Assembly: GCF_001298445.1 (NCBI RefSeq)
Contig: NZ_CP012036.1
Span: 5,301,690 to 5,365,689, forward strand
Direction of reading: 5' to 3'
Length of the DNA stretch: 64,000 bases
Source of the DNA: Nostoc piscinale CENA21
Lineage (GTDB): Bacteria > Cyanobacteriota > Cyanobacteriia > Cyanobacteriales > Nostocaceae
Positions 9,285 through 17,363 of the stretch are shown here, piece by piece. Within the stretch, counting starts at the first letter, position 1. Each line of letters starts with the position of its first letter. The position numbers and the translations under genes are program-made. Under the pieces are notes generated by a model. That model saw nothing but the letters and a program-made list of their open reading frames with translations. It ran no database searches and was not told where the DNA came from.

Positions 9285-10598
9285 CTAATTAGCAATTGTG
9301 ACTGGGGGAGTGCTGCCATTAGAAGTCACTCCTGGCGTTGAGACTTCGTTGACGCGCTTGATTTTAGCTCCCAATTGCTGCAACTTGATATCAAGACGAT
9401 CGTAACCGCGATCGAGGTGATGCAAACCTTGGAAAGTTGTTTGTCCATCAGCAGCCAAGCCAGCTAAGACGAGGGCGGCTGATGCTCGCAAGTCTGTACC
9501 AATGACAGGCGCACCCGATAAGTTGGGGACTCCGCGCACAAAAGCTGTGTTACCTTTAACGCGAATATCTGCACCCAAGCGGTTTAACTCGGAAGCATGG
9601 CGCAAGCGATTTTCAAAGACAGACTCGTTAATGATGCTGTCACCTTCTGCTAAGGTGAGCAACGCCATGAACGGTGCTTGCATATCTGTGGGGAAACCAG
9701 GATGGGGCAAGGTTTCAATATATGTCGCCTTGAGAGTTTCCGCAGGTAGTATTCGCAAGCAGTCTGGGGCTTCTTCAATAATCTGCACGCCAATTTCCCG
9801 GAGTTTGGCAATTACGGGAATTAAATGGTCGGGGACAACTGGGGATAATAAGATATCCGAACGTGTAATTGCACCAGCTACCAAAAAAGTTCCAGTTTCA
9901 ATGCGATCGGGGATAATGCTGTAGTCAACAGAATGCAATTGCGGAACACCTTCAATGGTGATCACACTACTACCAGCACCGTGAATTTTGGCTCCCATTG
10001 CGTTACAGAAATTCGCCAAATCAGCAACTTCTGGCTCACGCGCCGCATTTTCGATGATAGTTTCGCCATCAGCCAGAGTAGCAGCCATCATCAATGTTTC
10101 GGTTGCGCCTACGCTGGGAGTGTCGAGGTAAATCTTGGCTCCTTTTAATCTGCCACCATTGGGAACATAGGCATTACAAATGCCATGTTCAATCTGCACT
10201 TCGGCTCCCATTGCTTGCAGTCCCCGGACGTGCAAGTCAACTGGTCGAGCGCCAATTGCACAACCACCAGGTAAGGGCATTTGTGCCACCCCTAGCCTAG
10301 CCAGAATGGAACCAATGGCAAAAAAACTGGCTCGTAGCTGAGTTACGAGTTCGTAGGGAGCTTTAGATGTGGTGATATTACTGGCGTTAATGTCTAAAAT
10401 ATCGCCTTGGCGTGAGACTTTTACACCTAAAGCTGATAAAACTTGTCCCATTTTTTCGACATCCGCCAACAAGGGAACATTGCGGATGTGACAATCTCCA
10501 GAACAGAGCAATGCTCCAGCCATGATTACCAGTGCTGAATTTTTTGCCCCGCTAATTTTGACATGACCGTGCAAACGATGCCCACCGAAAATTTGCAA
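9285..10598 (-). CDS. murA: UDP-N-acetylglucosamine 1-carboxyvinyltransferase
   Basis: This enzyme transfers enolpyruvate from PEP to UDP-GlcNAc, the first committed step of peptidoglycan synthesis in the cytosol. From TTG 10598 it has 437 residues and shows the family landmarks: GGHRLHGHVKISGAKNSAL at the N-terminus (substrate-binding Lys-Asn), the catalytic Cys at about residue 113 in PGGCAIGARPVDLH, and the repeated EPT-barrel segments. The TTG start has no good ribosome site. The frame stays open 20 codons further to an ATT at 10658, 6 nt after a perfect GGAGGT, so the real start may be that rare codon. No partner gene overlaps it. Cys rather than Asp in the active site predicts normal fosfomycin-sensitive chemistry. 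Confidence 0.95.
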   Translation of the reverse strand: MQIFGGHRLHGHVKISGAKNSALVIMAGALLCSGDCHIRNVPLLADVEKMGQVLSALGVKVSRQGDILDINASNITTSKAPYELVTQLRASFFAIGSILARLGVAQMPLPGGCAIGARPVDLHVRGLQAMGAEVQIEHGICNAYVPNGGRLKGAKIYLDTPSVGATETLMMAATLADGETIIENAAREPEVADLANFCNAMGAKIHGAGSSVITIEGVPQLHSVDYSIIPDRIETGTFLVAGAITRSDILLSPVVPDHLIPVIAKLREIGVQIIEEAPDCLRILPAETLKATYIETLPHPGFPTDMQAPFMALLTLAEGDSIINESVFENRLRHASELNRLGADIRVKGNTAFVRGVPNLSGAPVIGTDLRASAALVLAGLAADGQTTFQGLHHLDRGYDRLDIKLQQLGAKIKRVNEVSTPGVTSNGSTPPVTIAN

Positions 10599-10664
10599 GA
10601 CTGAGGAGTCTGCTTGAGGTGCAAGCTTGGCATCTGGTAAGCTGGTAGAAGGATTAATAAGCCT

Positions 10665-10670
10665 ACCTCC
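10665..10670 (-). promoter_or_regulatory. Shine-Dalgarno GGAGGT upstream of a possible ATT start of murA
   Basis: On the minus strand GGAGGT (10670-10665) is followed by six bases and then ATT (10658-10656), in frame with murA. No ATG, GTG or TTG is correctly spaced and in frame here. This site decides between the ATT start and the poorly supported TTG at 10598. Confidence 0.5.
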
Positions 10671-11006
10671 AAAAATAATACTTAATTTTCAAGGGTTGAA
10701 GTTGGTTTTGATTCTACAGTAAAGATTTCATTTGTCTACATTTTGGATTAATCAATATATTTTTTGGCTCGTGAACTGAGGGCAAAAAATAACGGTAATT
10801 AATCTCAGGTGTAATGGTAAATTTCAATACTTCGTAGACTATAGGCGCTGTTTTTTAGGGATGGTCTGTGAGTTGTAGGAAACTCAACCACCCATCATAG
10901 TTCCCAATCTGCAATTTAAAATATCTACGTCACAGATATTTTGAATATAAGTTGACAAAAATAAATAATTGAGTAATAATCAGAAATTGTCGATTAAAAA
11001 ATGCCA
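10671..11006. other. Intergenic region between murA and tRNA-Leu
   Basis: About 335 nt, AT-rich. It should hold the promoter of murA on the minus strand and that of the tRNA on the plus strand. I see no gene and no clear repeat in it. Confidence 0.5.
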
Positions 11007-11088
11007 GCGGAACTGGCGGAATTGGCAGACGCGCTAGATTCAGGTTCTAGTGCCGCAAGGCTTCCGGGTTCAAGTCCCGGGTTCCGCA
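11007..11088 (+). tRNA. tRNA-Leu (CAG anticodon)
   Basis: The acceptor stem GCGGAAC pairs with GTTCCGC and the discriminator is A11088. The anticodon arm CTAGA-TTCAGGT-TCTAG gives anticodon CAG. There is a variable arm (TGCCGCAAGGC region), as in class II tRNAs, and a T-arm with GGTTCAAGTCC. The 3' CCA is not encoded. A hairpin of poly-purine/pyrimidine repeats (11096-11165) follows. Confidence 0.95.
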
Positions 11089-11095
11089 TTGAAAG

Positions 11096-11165
11096 TTAAA
11101 AAGTAAAAGGTAAAAGGCAAAAATATAAGTCATTTACTTTCTACTTTTGATTTTTTACTTTTGCC
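11096..11165. repeat. Inverted short repeat (aaaggtaaaaggcaaaa / ttttacttttgcc)
   Basis: The left arm contains aagtaaaaggtaaaaggc and the right arm cttttgattttttacttttgcc, which are roughly complementary. It may act as the transcription end of the tRNA and overlaps the first possible start of the downstream methyltransferase. Related tttgac/cttttgac repeats occur near 53590 and 55490. Confidence 0.5.
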
Positions 11166-11172
11166 TTTAATT

Positions 11173-11955
11173 GTGTTAACTAGTTTACAAAACTCTCTCG
11201 TTAAGCAAATTCGCAAGCTGCACTCTACTAAGGAGCGTCACAAGCAGGAGTTGTTTTTGTTAGAAGGGACGCATTTGCTAGAAGAAGCTTGTGCTGTGAA
11301 TTATCCGTTGGTGACGGTTTGTTGTACACCAGACTGGCAAGCGGCTCATGCTTCATTGTGGGAGAAGTTATGTAGTTGTTGTGAAAGGGTAGAAATTGTC
11401 AGTGAGGAAGTTTTAGGTGCGATCGCTACTACAATACAACCAGATGGAGTAGTTGCCACAGCCAGACGTAGGGAATCTATCAATCAAGTCCCCTTTGATG
11501 GCATTGTTTTAGCTTTAGAAACCATCCAAGACCCTGGAAATTTAGGCACAATTATTCGTACAGCTGCTGCGGCGGCGGCATCGGGATTATGGTTGACTGG
11601 TGATAGTGTGGATTTAGATAATCCCAAAGTGTTGCGGGCGACGGCTGGACAATGGTTTCGCTTAAATATGGCAGTGAGTGAAGATTTATTAACCACAGTC
11701 AGGCAAAGTCAGCAGGCGGGAATGCAGGTGATAGCAACTTTGCCGACAGCAAAATTAACTTATTGGGAAATTGATTGGCGCAAACCCAGTTTAATTTTAT
11801 TGGGGAATGAAGGCGCGGGTTTATCAGCAGACTTGGCAAAGATGGCAGATAAACAAGTCAATATTCCCCTGAGTCCTGGAGTCGAGTCTTTAAATGTGGC
11901 GATCGCAGCTGCTTTAATGTTATACGAAGCTCGGCGACAAATAACCACAGGTTAA
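11173..11955 (+). CDS. TrmH/SpoU family RNA 2'-O-methyltransferase
   Basis: The protein has about 260 residues from GTG 11173 (MLTSLQNSLVKQIRKL). A TTG four codons earlier lies inside a repeat and is less likely. The N-terminal part is the SpoU substrate-binding domain (ERHKQELFLLEGTHLLEEA). The SPOUT catalytic domain has motif 1 QDPGNLGTIIRTAAAAAA, motif 2 LILLGNEGAGLS and motif 3 IPLSPGVESLNVAIAAALMLYE, which together form the knotted SAM site. It should methylate a ribose 2'-OH in rRNA or tRNA in the cytosol; the exact target cannot be read from sequence. It is convergent with the small gene that follows. Confidence 0.9.
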   Translation: MLTSLQNSLVKQIRKLHSTKERHKQELFLLEGTHLLEEACAVNYPLVTVCCTPDWQAAHASLWEKLCSCCERVEIVSEEVLGAIATTIQPDGVVATARRRESINQVPFDGIVLALETIQDPGNLGTIIRTAAAAAASGLWLTGDSVDLDNPKVLRATAGQWFRLNMAVSEDLLTTVRQSQQAGMQVIATLPTAKLTYWEIDWRKPSLILLGNEGAGLSADLAKMADKQVNIPLSPGVESLNVAIAAALMLYEARRQITTG

Positions 11956-11962
11956 AGCAGAA

Positions 11963-12193
11963 TTACTTTGTCTTTTCTTCCAGATATTGTTCTATATCAG
12001 CCACCGCATCCTCAAAAGCGGCTAAATCAATTTCTGTTAAATCATCAGCTAGTTCAATATCAATTGGTTCTTCAGTCTGGGTTTCTTCCTCTTCCGTCAA
12101 ACCTGGCTGTAGAATACCTTCCAACTGGTTGAGAGATTGTTCAAACTCTTGATTAGCGGCGCGGCGCTGTTGATGATCATTTTGCTCCATCAT
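11963..12193 (-). CDS. Small conserved acidic cyanobacterial protein, unknown function
   Basis: Starting at the double Met (12193), the product is about 76 residues with a Gln/Glu-rich helical N-terminus (MMEQNDHQQRRAANQEFEQSL) and a very acidic tail (EEEETQTEEPIDIELADDLTEIDLAAFEDAVADIEQYLEEK). The frame extends upstream to 12271, but that part looks unrelated and Cys-rich, so the internal start was preferred. No signal peptide or membrane segment is present. Its stop lies 7 nt from the stop of the convergent methyltransferase. I do not recognise a function. Confidence 0.6.
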   Translation of the reverse strand: MMEQNDHQQRRAANQEFEQSLNQLEGILQPGLTEEEETQTEEPIDIELADDLTEIDLAAFEDAVADIEQYLEEKTK

Positions 12194-12410
12194 ACTGACT
12201 GAAAAATATTGATTTACTAACTTTAGTTTTAAATTGCAATTCCTACAAATCTCTATTTTGCATATATACAACCCTTATGGCTATCTGCTGTATCTACTTT
12301 ACACATTTAGCACTTAAGTATGAATCCGCAAAATCAACGGATTAGGCGATCGCATTCCTCGATAAACTGCAAACATTCCAGAATTAGATTGACAAACTCC
12401 ACATACACTA

Positions 12411-12453
12411 ATTAGCATTTAATTAAGTGCTAATTCAATGTTTATATGCTAAT
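12411..12453. promoter_or_regulatory. Candidate antitoxin operator: inverted repeat ATTAGCA-N10-TGCTAAT plus an extra half-site
   Basis: ATTAGCA (12411-12417) and TGCTAAT (12428-12434) form an inverted repeat around a TTAATTAA-like centre. A third TGCTAAT (12447-12453) overlaps the antitoxin start codon. Phd-type antitoxins repress their own operon by binding such palindromes, so this is a likely autoregulatory site. Confidence 0.5.
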
Positions 12454-12853
12454 AAACTTATCAAAAGATATAAATTCTCTTACCGAGTTTAAGCGTAATA
12501 CTACTGAGTTTTTGCAACGCATCAAACAAACAAAACATCCGTTAGTTCTGACTGTCAACGGGAAAGCAGAGTTGGTTGTTCAAGATGCGGAATCTTATCA
12601 AGAACTTTTGGATGCTGCTGAATTAGTAGAAACCTTAAAGGAAATTAAACTTGCTTTGAAACAAATGCAGTCAGGACAAGGAGAAAAAGCAGAAAATTTT
12701 CTCAATGAACTGGAAAAAGAAATCCGCGAATTGTTACCACAACGCTATAGAAAACGTGATGAAGTGCTGAGTCGTATTCGTCAACGAGTCGAGGCTTTAC
12801 CAATAGAAACAGAAAGCCATATACAGACTTGGAAATCAGCAGGACAATCCTGA
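12446..12853 (+). CDS. Phd/YefM-family antitoxin
   Basis: The protein has 135 residues. The N-terminal 55 residues fit the Phd/YefM DNA-binding fold: INLSKDINSLTEFKRNTTEFL, then KHPLVLTVNGKAELVVQDAESYQELLD. The C-terminal 80 residues are charged and helical and would wrap the toxin. It should neutralise the PIN toxin encoded next and repress its own promoter through the TGCTAAT repeats that overlap its start. Its TGA overlaps the ATG of the toxin (TGATG), so the two are translationally coupled. The C-terminal part is longer than in most Phd antitoxins. Confidence 0.87.
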   Translation: MLINLSKDINSLTEFKRNTTEFLQRIKQTKHPLVLTVNGKAELVVQDAESYQELLDAAELVETLKEIKLALKQMQSGQGEKAENFLNELEKEIRELLPQRYRKRDEVLSRIRQRVEALPIETESHIQTWKSAGQS

Positions 12854-13245
12854 TGGTGATTGATACGATGGTGTTTGCCTATGCACTCTTACACGTAGAG
12901 GACAGGTATGAACAGGCAATAGCAGCTTTAGAAACTGTAGACCAAATTGTAGTGCTAGATTCGTTGTTTGCCGAGTTGGGAAATGTAATTTGGCAGTGGA
13001 TACAATTTAGGCAACTGCCATTACAACTAGGTTTAGATACGCTACAAGATGCTGAGGCACTAGTTGATGTAATGATTCCTAGTTCTCAGATTCGAGATGC
13101 CGCTTTAAGGCTGGCAGTTGAGGCAAGTCATTCATTCTACGATACGTTATTCGTGGCAGGAGCAATTAAATATGATACTCAGGTGCTAACTTACGATCAA
13201 AAACTAGCGGCTAAGTTTAGCGATCGCATTATATTGCTGGAATAG
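12853..13245 (+). CDS. PIN-domain toxin (VapC-like ribonuclease)
   Basis: The product has 130 residues from ATG 12853. Upstream in-frame codons belong to the antitoxin region and are discounted because TGATG coupling marks the start. The PIN metal-binding acids are visible: Asp4 in MVIDTMVFAY, Glu in LFAELGNVIW, Asp in HSFYDTLFVAGA and Asp in VLTYDQKL. PIN toxins are Mg-dependent ribonucleases that cut tRNA or rRNA. With the Phd-type antitoxin it forms a type II toxin-antitoxin module of mixed type (Phd with PIN instead of Doc). A 63-bp minisatellite begins directly after its stop. RNA target unknown. Confidence 0.87.
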   Translation: MVIDTMVFAYALLHVEDRYEQAIAALETVDQIVVLDSLFAELGNVIWQWIQFRQLPLQLGLDTLQDAEALVDVMIPSSQIRDAALRLAVEASHSFYDTLFVAGAIKYDTQVLTYDQKLAAKFSDRIILLE

Positions 13246-13254
13246 AGAGTAAAA

Positions 13255-13533
13255 AAGTGAAGCGATCGCCTTCAGAACTCCATCATTCCACCTCAGAACA
13301 CGAAATTTCGAGCAAAAAGGTCAAACGATCGCCTTCAGAACCTCATCATTCCGCCTCAGAACATGAAACTCCGAGTAAAAAGCTCAAGCGATCGCCTTTA
13401 CAACTCCATTATTCCACCTCAGAACACGAAACTTCGAGTAAAAATGTCAAGCGATCGCCCTCATAACCCTATCATTCCACCTCAGAACACGAAACATCAA
13501 GTAAAAAGGTGAAGCGATAACCTTTACAACCCC
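13255..13533. repeat. 63-bp minisatellite, more than four tandem units, each carrying cgatcgcc
   Basis: The octamer cgatcgcc starts at 13263, 13326, 13389 and 13452, and a mutated copy (cgataacc) at 13515, so the period is exactly 63 bp. Units share the core tccacctcagaacacgaaa. The period is a multiple of three and one frame (13257-13466, GTG) stays open as a 21-residue repeat KRSPSE(L/P)HHSTSEHE, but I see no ribosome site. Whether it is translated is open. It separates the toxin from the DUF262 gene. Confidence 0.85.
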
Positions 13534-13557
13534 ATAATTATTATATGAATATTGAAG

Positions 13558-15279
13558 TTACAAACTCCAAATTTCATAGTAGGCTTTATAAGCCATAGAT
13601 TTACCTCGCGCTTCAATTTCATTATCAGTCCATTGAGTGGCATTCAACAAATGCTCATCAATCGGATAGTTTTTATCTCTTAAAATTTTAATTTTTTTTA
13701 TAAATTCAAAGTCTTTTAATTCTTCGCCGTTAGTTTTTTTATCTACTAATATTAGATTTCCTATTTTACCTACTATTGCTTCGTCTCCTTTTGATTCTGA
13801 TAGTAAATGTTCAATACTAGCAGAATTGTAATCAATGGGTAGCCCATTAATGGTTTCACCCATAAGTTTTTCTAGTACATATTGGATAACTTTTTTATCT
13901 CTTTGTTTATTCCTCGTATAAAATAAATCCATAAAGTTTACTTCAAATTCCTCAAAGCTAGGTAGTTTCTCTTTGAGCTTTCTGACTAAATCACTAATAA
14001 TTGACTGAATTTTATCTGGATTATCTGTATTAGAAAGCCCTTGTGCATATTTGGAATAAAGTGGAGCAATTGAACCAGAGGATCTTTGAGATGTGATCGA
14101 ATTAAAAATAAAGTGGAAACATTCAATTTTCCATAGAATTTGACGTAATATCCTCAATGTGATTTTACGTTCTCTATATGCCCTAATAAGAGATAAAATC
14201 ATTGATGTTTGTTGCTTAACATTAAAAAGGCGTAATGCTTTTAATGATTGATAAATGCTATTTTTTTCTTCGGGACTCCATTGATGGTTATCTGGAGATA
14301 CAATGGAAACATAATAATCTGAGTTTTTTTGAAATTCATACAACAATAAACTAGATTTAATCTCTGAGTCATTTCTAGTAGAAGAATCAATGTGTTTTTT
14401 TATTTCTCCAAATAATTGCTTTTGAGTTGTATCCCAATATTTAGAAAGCCAATGATGATATAGAAAAGACTCTACAACAGTTTGCTCTAATCCATTATTA
14501 TCAAACTTTTCTAAAATCCCATTCCATATCACTTTATAAGTATCTAATGTTACATTAGATGATCTTAGTTTCTGTAAAAGTAAATTTTTTACTAAATCAG
14601 GCGTAGTAAGGTCTTTACCTCTAGTATTAAGAGTTTCAAAGATTAAATAAGCATCATCTTCATTATCTAATTGAATAAATACTAGTTTTAAGGAAAGAAC
14701 TTTCTTTCTCAAAGATTTTAGAGTTTCTAAAATTTGATGTGTCCGTTCAGTAAATAAATCATTACAAGATTCCTTAGCATCAAATTTAGGAATCATAGCA
14801 TAAAGTTTTTTATTGATTAATTCAAACGCAGATTTAAGATTTTGTTCTTCATTACCTGCATTATATTTTATTTCTGCTTTGTTAAAACTTTGTATATATC
14901 CTTGTAGATAGGGAAAAGATGTCTCTGAGTTTAAAACATATTCATTTATATTATCTATATTTGCTTTCTCAATATATTGATGTACTCCCCTAGCTAAATT
15001 TTCATCTCCATACTCAAGAAAAGCATTTCTTATAGCAGCCAGCATTAATGTAATAGTTGTTAATCTTTGTTGACCATCAACTATCCCATAGTATGGTTTT
15101 TCTGTTTGATAAACAACCATTGAACCTATAAAATAATGCTCATAATCTCTAATAACATCTTCCCAGAAATTTGTAACTTCCTCATCTGTCCATGAATATG
15201 GACGTTGAAATCTAGGAATTTTAAAATAACCTAGAGCAAATATATCTTGAACCTCTTTATCATTAGCTTCAATTTTCAT
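13558..15279 (-). CDS. DUF262/DUF1524 protein, GmrSD-like putative restriction nuclease
   Basis: The protein has 573 residues. The N-terminal DUF262 domain has IPRFQRPYSW (about 22-31) and the signature IVDGQQRLTTITLMLAAIRNAF, the ParB-like nucleotide-binding fold of GmrS. The C-terminus (about 480-573) matches DUF1524, the His-Me/HNH-type GmrD domain, with SIEHLLSESKGDE and IGNLILVD. GmrSD enzymes cut DNA with modified bases using NTP, so a defence role against phage is plausible by family; the target cannot be read here. The gene is clearly more AT-rich than its neighbours and carries an intact A8 run (13692-13699). It lies next to a toxin-antitoxin pair and a minisatellite, which suggests acquisition by transfer. 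No partner gene is seen. Confidence 0.85.
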   Translation of the reverse strand: MKIEANDKEVQDIFALGYFKIPRFQRPYSWTDEEVTNFWEDVIRDYEHYFIGSMVVYQTEKPYYGIVDGQQRLTTITLMLAAIRNAFLEYGDENLARGVHQYIEKANIDNINEYVLNSETSFPYLQGYIQSFNKAEIKYNAGNEEQNLKSAFELINKKLYAMIPKFDAKESCNDLFTERTHQILETLKSLRKKVLSLKLVFIQLDNEDDAYLIFETLNTRGKDLTTPDLVKNLLLQKLRSSNVTLDTYKVIWNGILEKFDNNGLEQTVVESFLYHHWLSKYWDTTQKQLFGEIKKHIDSSTRNDSEIKSSLLLYEFQKNSDYYVSIVSPDNHQWSPEEKNSIYQSLKALRLFNVKQQTSMILSLIRAYRERKITLRILRQILWKIECFHFIFNSITSQRSSGSIAPLYSKYAQGLSNTDNPDKIQSIISDLVRKLKEKLPSFEEFEVNFMDLFYTRNKQRDKKVIQYVLEKLMGETINGLPIDYNSASIEHLLSESKGDEAIVGKIGNLILVDKKTNGEELKDFEFIKKIKILRDKNYPIDEHLLNATQWTDNEIEARGKSMAYKAYYEIWSL

Positions 15280-15560
15280 TGATTTTACACCCTGAATTAC
15301 AAGAAAGGTTGGTATTGATTACTATAGTATTAAGCTAATAGATTGTCTCCACTCAGGAGAACGCTTTAGTACTTGTTAATTGATATAATTCCCAATTTTT
15401 TAGAATTTATTAAAGACTAGAGTATGAGTTCCTATAATTTTCTTGAACTAACTTAATTTTTTTTTAAAACACAAAAACATTACCCCCCTCCGCCGCCGGA
15501 GAGGGGTTAGAAATGAGACATTAAAATTCCCACTAGCTGACACTTAGCACTCAGCAATTG
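15280..15560. other. Intergenic region between the DUF262 gene and ndhJ, with a GC-rich hairpin
   Basis: An AT-rich 280-nt stretch holding the DUF262 promoter. It includes a hairpin at 15484-15506 whose arms are CCCCTC and GAGGGG; it may end the ndh transcript on the minus strand. No gene seen. Confidence 0.5.
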
Positions 15561-16088
15561 CTAATAAGCGTCTTGTAACTCGTAAAAATCAGGCGAGATG
15601 TAATCTTTCCGCAAAGGCCAACCCACCCAATCTTCCGGCATTAAAATCCGCTTCAGGTTGGGATGTCCTTCGTAGATTATGCCGAACATATCGTAGGTTT
15701 CGCGTTCTTGCCAGTCTGCGGTTTTCCAAATCCAGTAAACTGAAGGGATTCGGGGATTTTCTCTGGGGAGGAATACCTTAACTCGCACTTCTTCCGGTTT
15801 ATCAGCATTATCACCAACTTTGACTAAGTGATACACACTGACTAAATCCTGTCCTGGGCCAAGGTCAATACCCGATTGAAACTGGAGATAGTTAAACCCA
15901 TAAGCATACAAAGCTGTAGCAATGGGTAGTAAAAATTCTGGCCCGACTTTAATAATCTCTACACCATTTTTATCCGGCGCTAAAGATTCATGATCAAAGC
16001 CATTTTCTGCTAACCATTGAGAAATCGGCCCAGCCGGAACTAAAGCATCTTGTCCTGCGGGTACTGGTTTAGATTCTTCATCAGCCAC
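15561..16088 (-). CDS. ndhJ: NAD(P)H-quinone oxidoreductase subunit J
   Basis: This 175-residue protein is the 30-kDa (NuoC-like) subunit of the thylakoid NDH-1 complex, part of the hydrophilic arm that passes electrons from ferredoxin to plastoquinone in cyclic flow and respiration. The family signature ERETYDMFGIIYEGHPNLKRILMPEDWVGWPLRKDY lies near the C-terminus. The N-terminal Glu/Pro-rich stretch (MADEESKPVPAGQDA) is usual in cyanobacteria. Its start overlaps the end of ndhK by 8 nt, so it is the last gene of ndhC-ndhK-ndhJ. Confidence 0.97.
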   Translation of the reverse strand: MADEESKPVPAGQDALVPAGPISQWLAENGFDHESLAPDKNGVEIIKVGPEFLLPIATALYAYGFNYLQFQSGIDLGPGQDLVSVYHLVKVGDNADKPEEVRVKVFLPRENPRIPSVYWIWKTADWQERETYDMFGIIYEGHPNLKRILMPEDWVGWPLRKDYISPDFYELQDAY

Positions 16089-16815
16089 GGTTCAATTCCT
16101 CCTTGGTTTGAGAAGTTAGCAGCGCAGGTGGTACTGGTAGACCAATTGCTTCTGTTAATTCTTTGGGTGGAGTGAAGCGAGTTTCTGACTGCATATACTT
16201 GCCAGTTAAAATTTCTGCGACTGGCTTCAAGTTGTGAGTCGTACTGTAGAAGCGGTGGGTTTGCTTAATTTGAGCGCGTTCTTGCATGGAATCATTAGCA
16301 ATTTTCTTCCGCAGCTTAATGATCGCATCAATAATCGCTTCGGGACGGGGAGGACAACCAGGCAAATACACATCCACCGGAATTAACTTATCAACTCCGC
16401 GTACAGCTGTGGGAGAATCCACGCTGAACATCCCGCCAGTAATTGTACAAGCGCCCATTGCAATCACATACTTTGGCTCAGGCATTTGCTCATAAAGACG
16501 CACCAACTGGGGTGCCATCTTCATAGTGATTGTGCCGGCGGTAATAATCAAATCAGCTTGACGGGGGCTGGAACGGGGAATTAAACCAAAGCGGTCAAAG
16601 TCAAACCGAGAGCCAATTAAAGCTGCAAACTCAATAAAGCAGCAAGCTGTCCCAAACAGCAAAGGCCAAAGACTTGAAAGCCTAGCCCAGTTGTAGAGGT
16701 CATCAACCGTTGTCAAGATAATATTTTCTGAAAGGTCTTGAGTGACTGTCGGACGCTCAATCGGGTTGATGATTTGCTCTTTGTTTTGGGTGCTTAAATC
16801 AGAATTCAAGACCAT
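16081..16815 (-). CDS. ndhK: NAD(P)H-quinone oxidoreductase subunit K
   Basis: This 244-residue protein carries the [4Fe-4S] cluster N2 of NDH-1. Cluster ligands are visible in LFGTACCFIEF (two Cys), MGACTITGG and LPGCPPRPEAI. N2 is the last cluster before plastoquinone. It overlaps ndhC by 10 nt at its start and ndhJ by 8 nt at its end, so translation is coupled and the three subunits are made together. N- and C-terminal extensions outside the core are of normal cyanobacterial length. Confidence 0.98.
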   Translation of the reverse strand: MVLNSDLSTQNKEQIINPIERPTVTQDLSENIILTTVDDLYNWARLSSLWPLLFGTACCFIEFAALIGSRFDFDRFGLIPRSSPRQADLIITAGTITMKMAPQLVRLYEQMPEPKYVIAMGACTITGGMFSVDSPTAVRGVDKLIPVDVYLPGCPPRPEAIIDAIIKLRKKIANDSMQERAQIKQTHRFYSTTHNLKPVAEILTGKYMQSETRFTPPKELTEAIGLPVPPALLTSQTKEELNRG

Positions 16816-17168
16816 TCCAAAGCTCCTTTACGCCATGCGTAAACTAAAGCAACTACGAGAATTGCAATAAAAATTAGCGCCTCAATGAATGCTAATAGCC
16901 CTAAACGGTGAAAAGCGACCGCCCAAGGATACAAGAACACAGTTTCTACGTCAAAGACGACAAAAACCAGCGCAAACATGTAGTAGCGAATATTGAACTG
17001 AATCCAGGCTCCACCGATGGGTTCCATCCCAGATTCATAAGTTGTGCGGCGTTCCAGGCTGTTACCACTGGGTCGGAGAAGCTTGGAAGCAGAAAGCGCC
17101 AGGGCTGGCACTAGGCTACAGATAATTAAGAAGCCTAGGAAGTACTCGTAACCGCTAAGGACAAACAC
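16806..17168 (-). CDS. ndhC: NAD(P)H-quinone oxidoreductase subunit 3
   Basis: This 120-residue membrane protein has three transmembrane helices (about residues 6-26, 63-83 and 89-110) and the family segment RRTTYESGMEPIGGAWIQFNIRYYMFALVFVVFDVETVFLYPWA. It helps form the quinone chamber and the start of the proton path of NDH-1 in the thylakoid membrane. It is the first gene of ndhCKJ; the promoter should lie in 17169-17290, which it shares with rubA on the other strand. Confidence 0.98.
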   Translation of the reverse strand: MFVLSGYEYFLGFLIICSLVPALALSASKLLRPSGNSLERRTTYESGMEPIGGAWIQFNIRYYMFALVFVVFDVETVFLYPWAVAFHRLGLLAFIEALIFIAILVVALVYAWRKGALEWS

Positions 17169-17363
17169 AATGAATTTCTACCGCTTATGGTGTAAATAAC
17201 GCTGTTACTTTCTTTTACATTATATCTTTTCGAGTTTTCTGAAATCTGGGAAACAGACGGATTTCAGGTATTTGATTCGTTTGTATGAGTGATAGAAAAG
17301 TCTAACAGTTATGTCATAATTTTTAACGTATATTTAATAATTCCCCTCTGGGAGACCTTAGCC

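Noticed and set aside
13257..13533. Regular repeats that might be a CRISPR array
   Set aside because: The repeat is continuous with no unique spacers, the period is 63 bp and units diverge; there are no cas genes.
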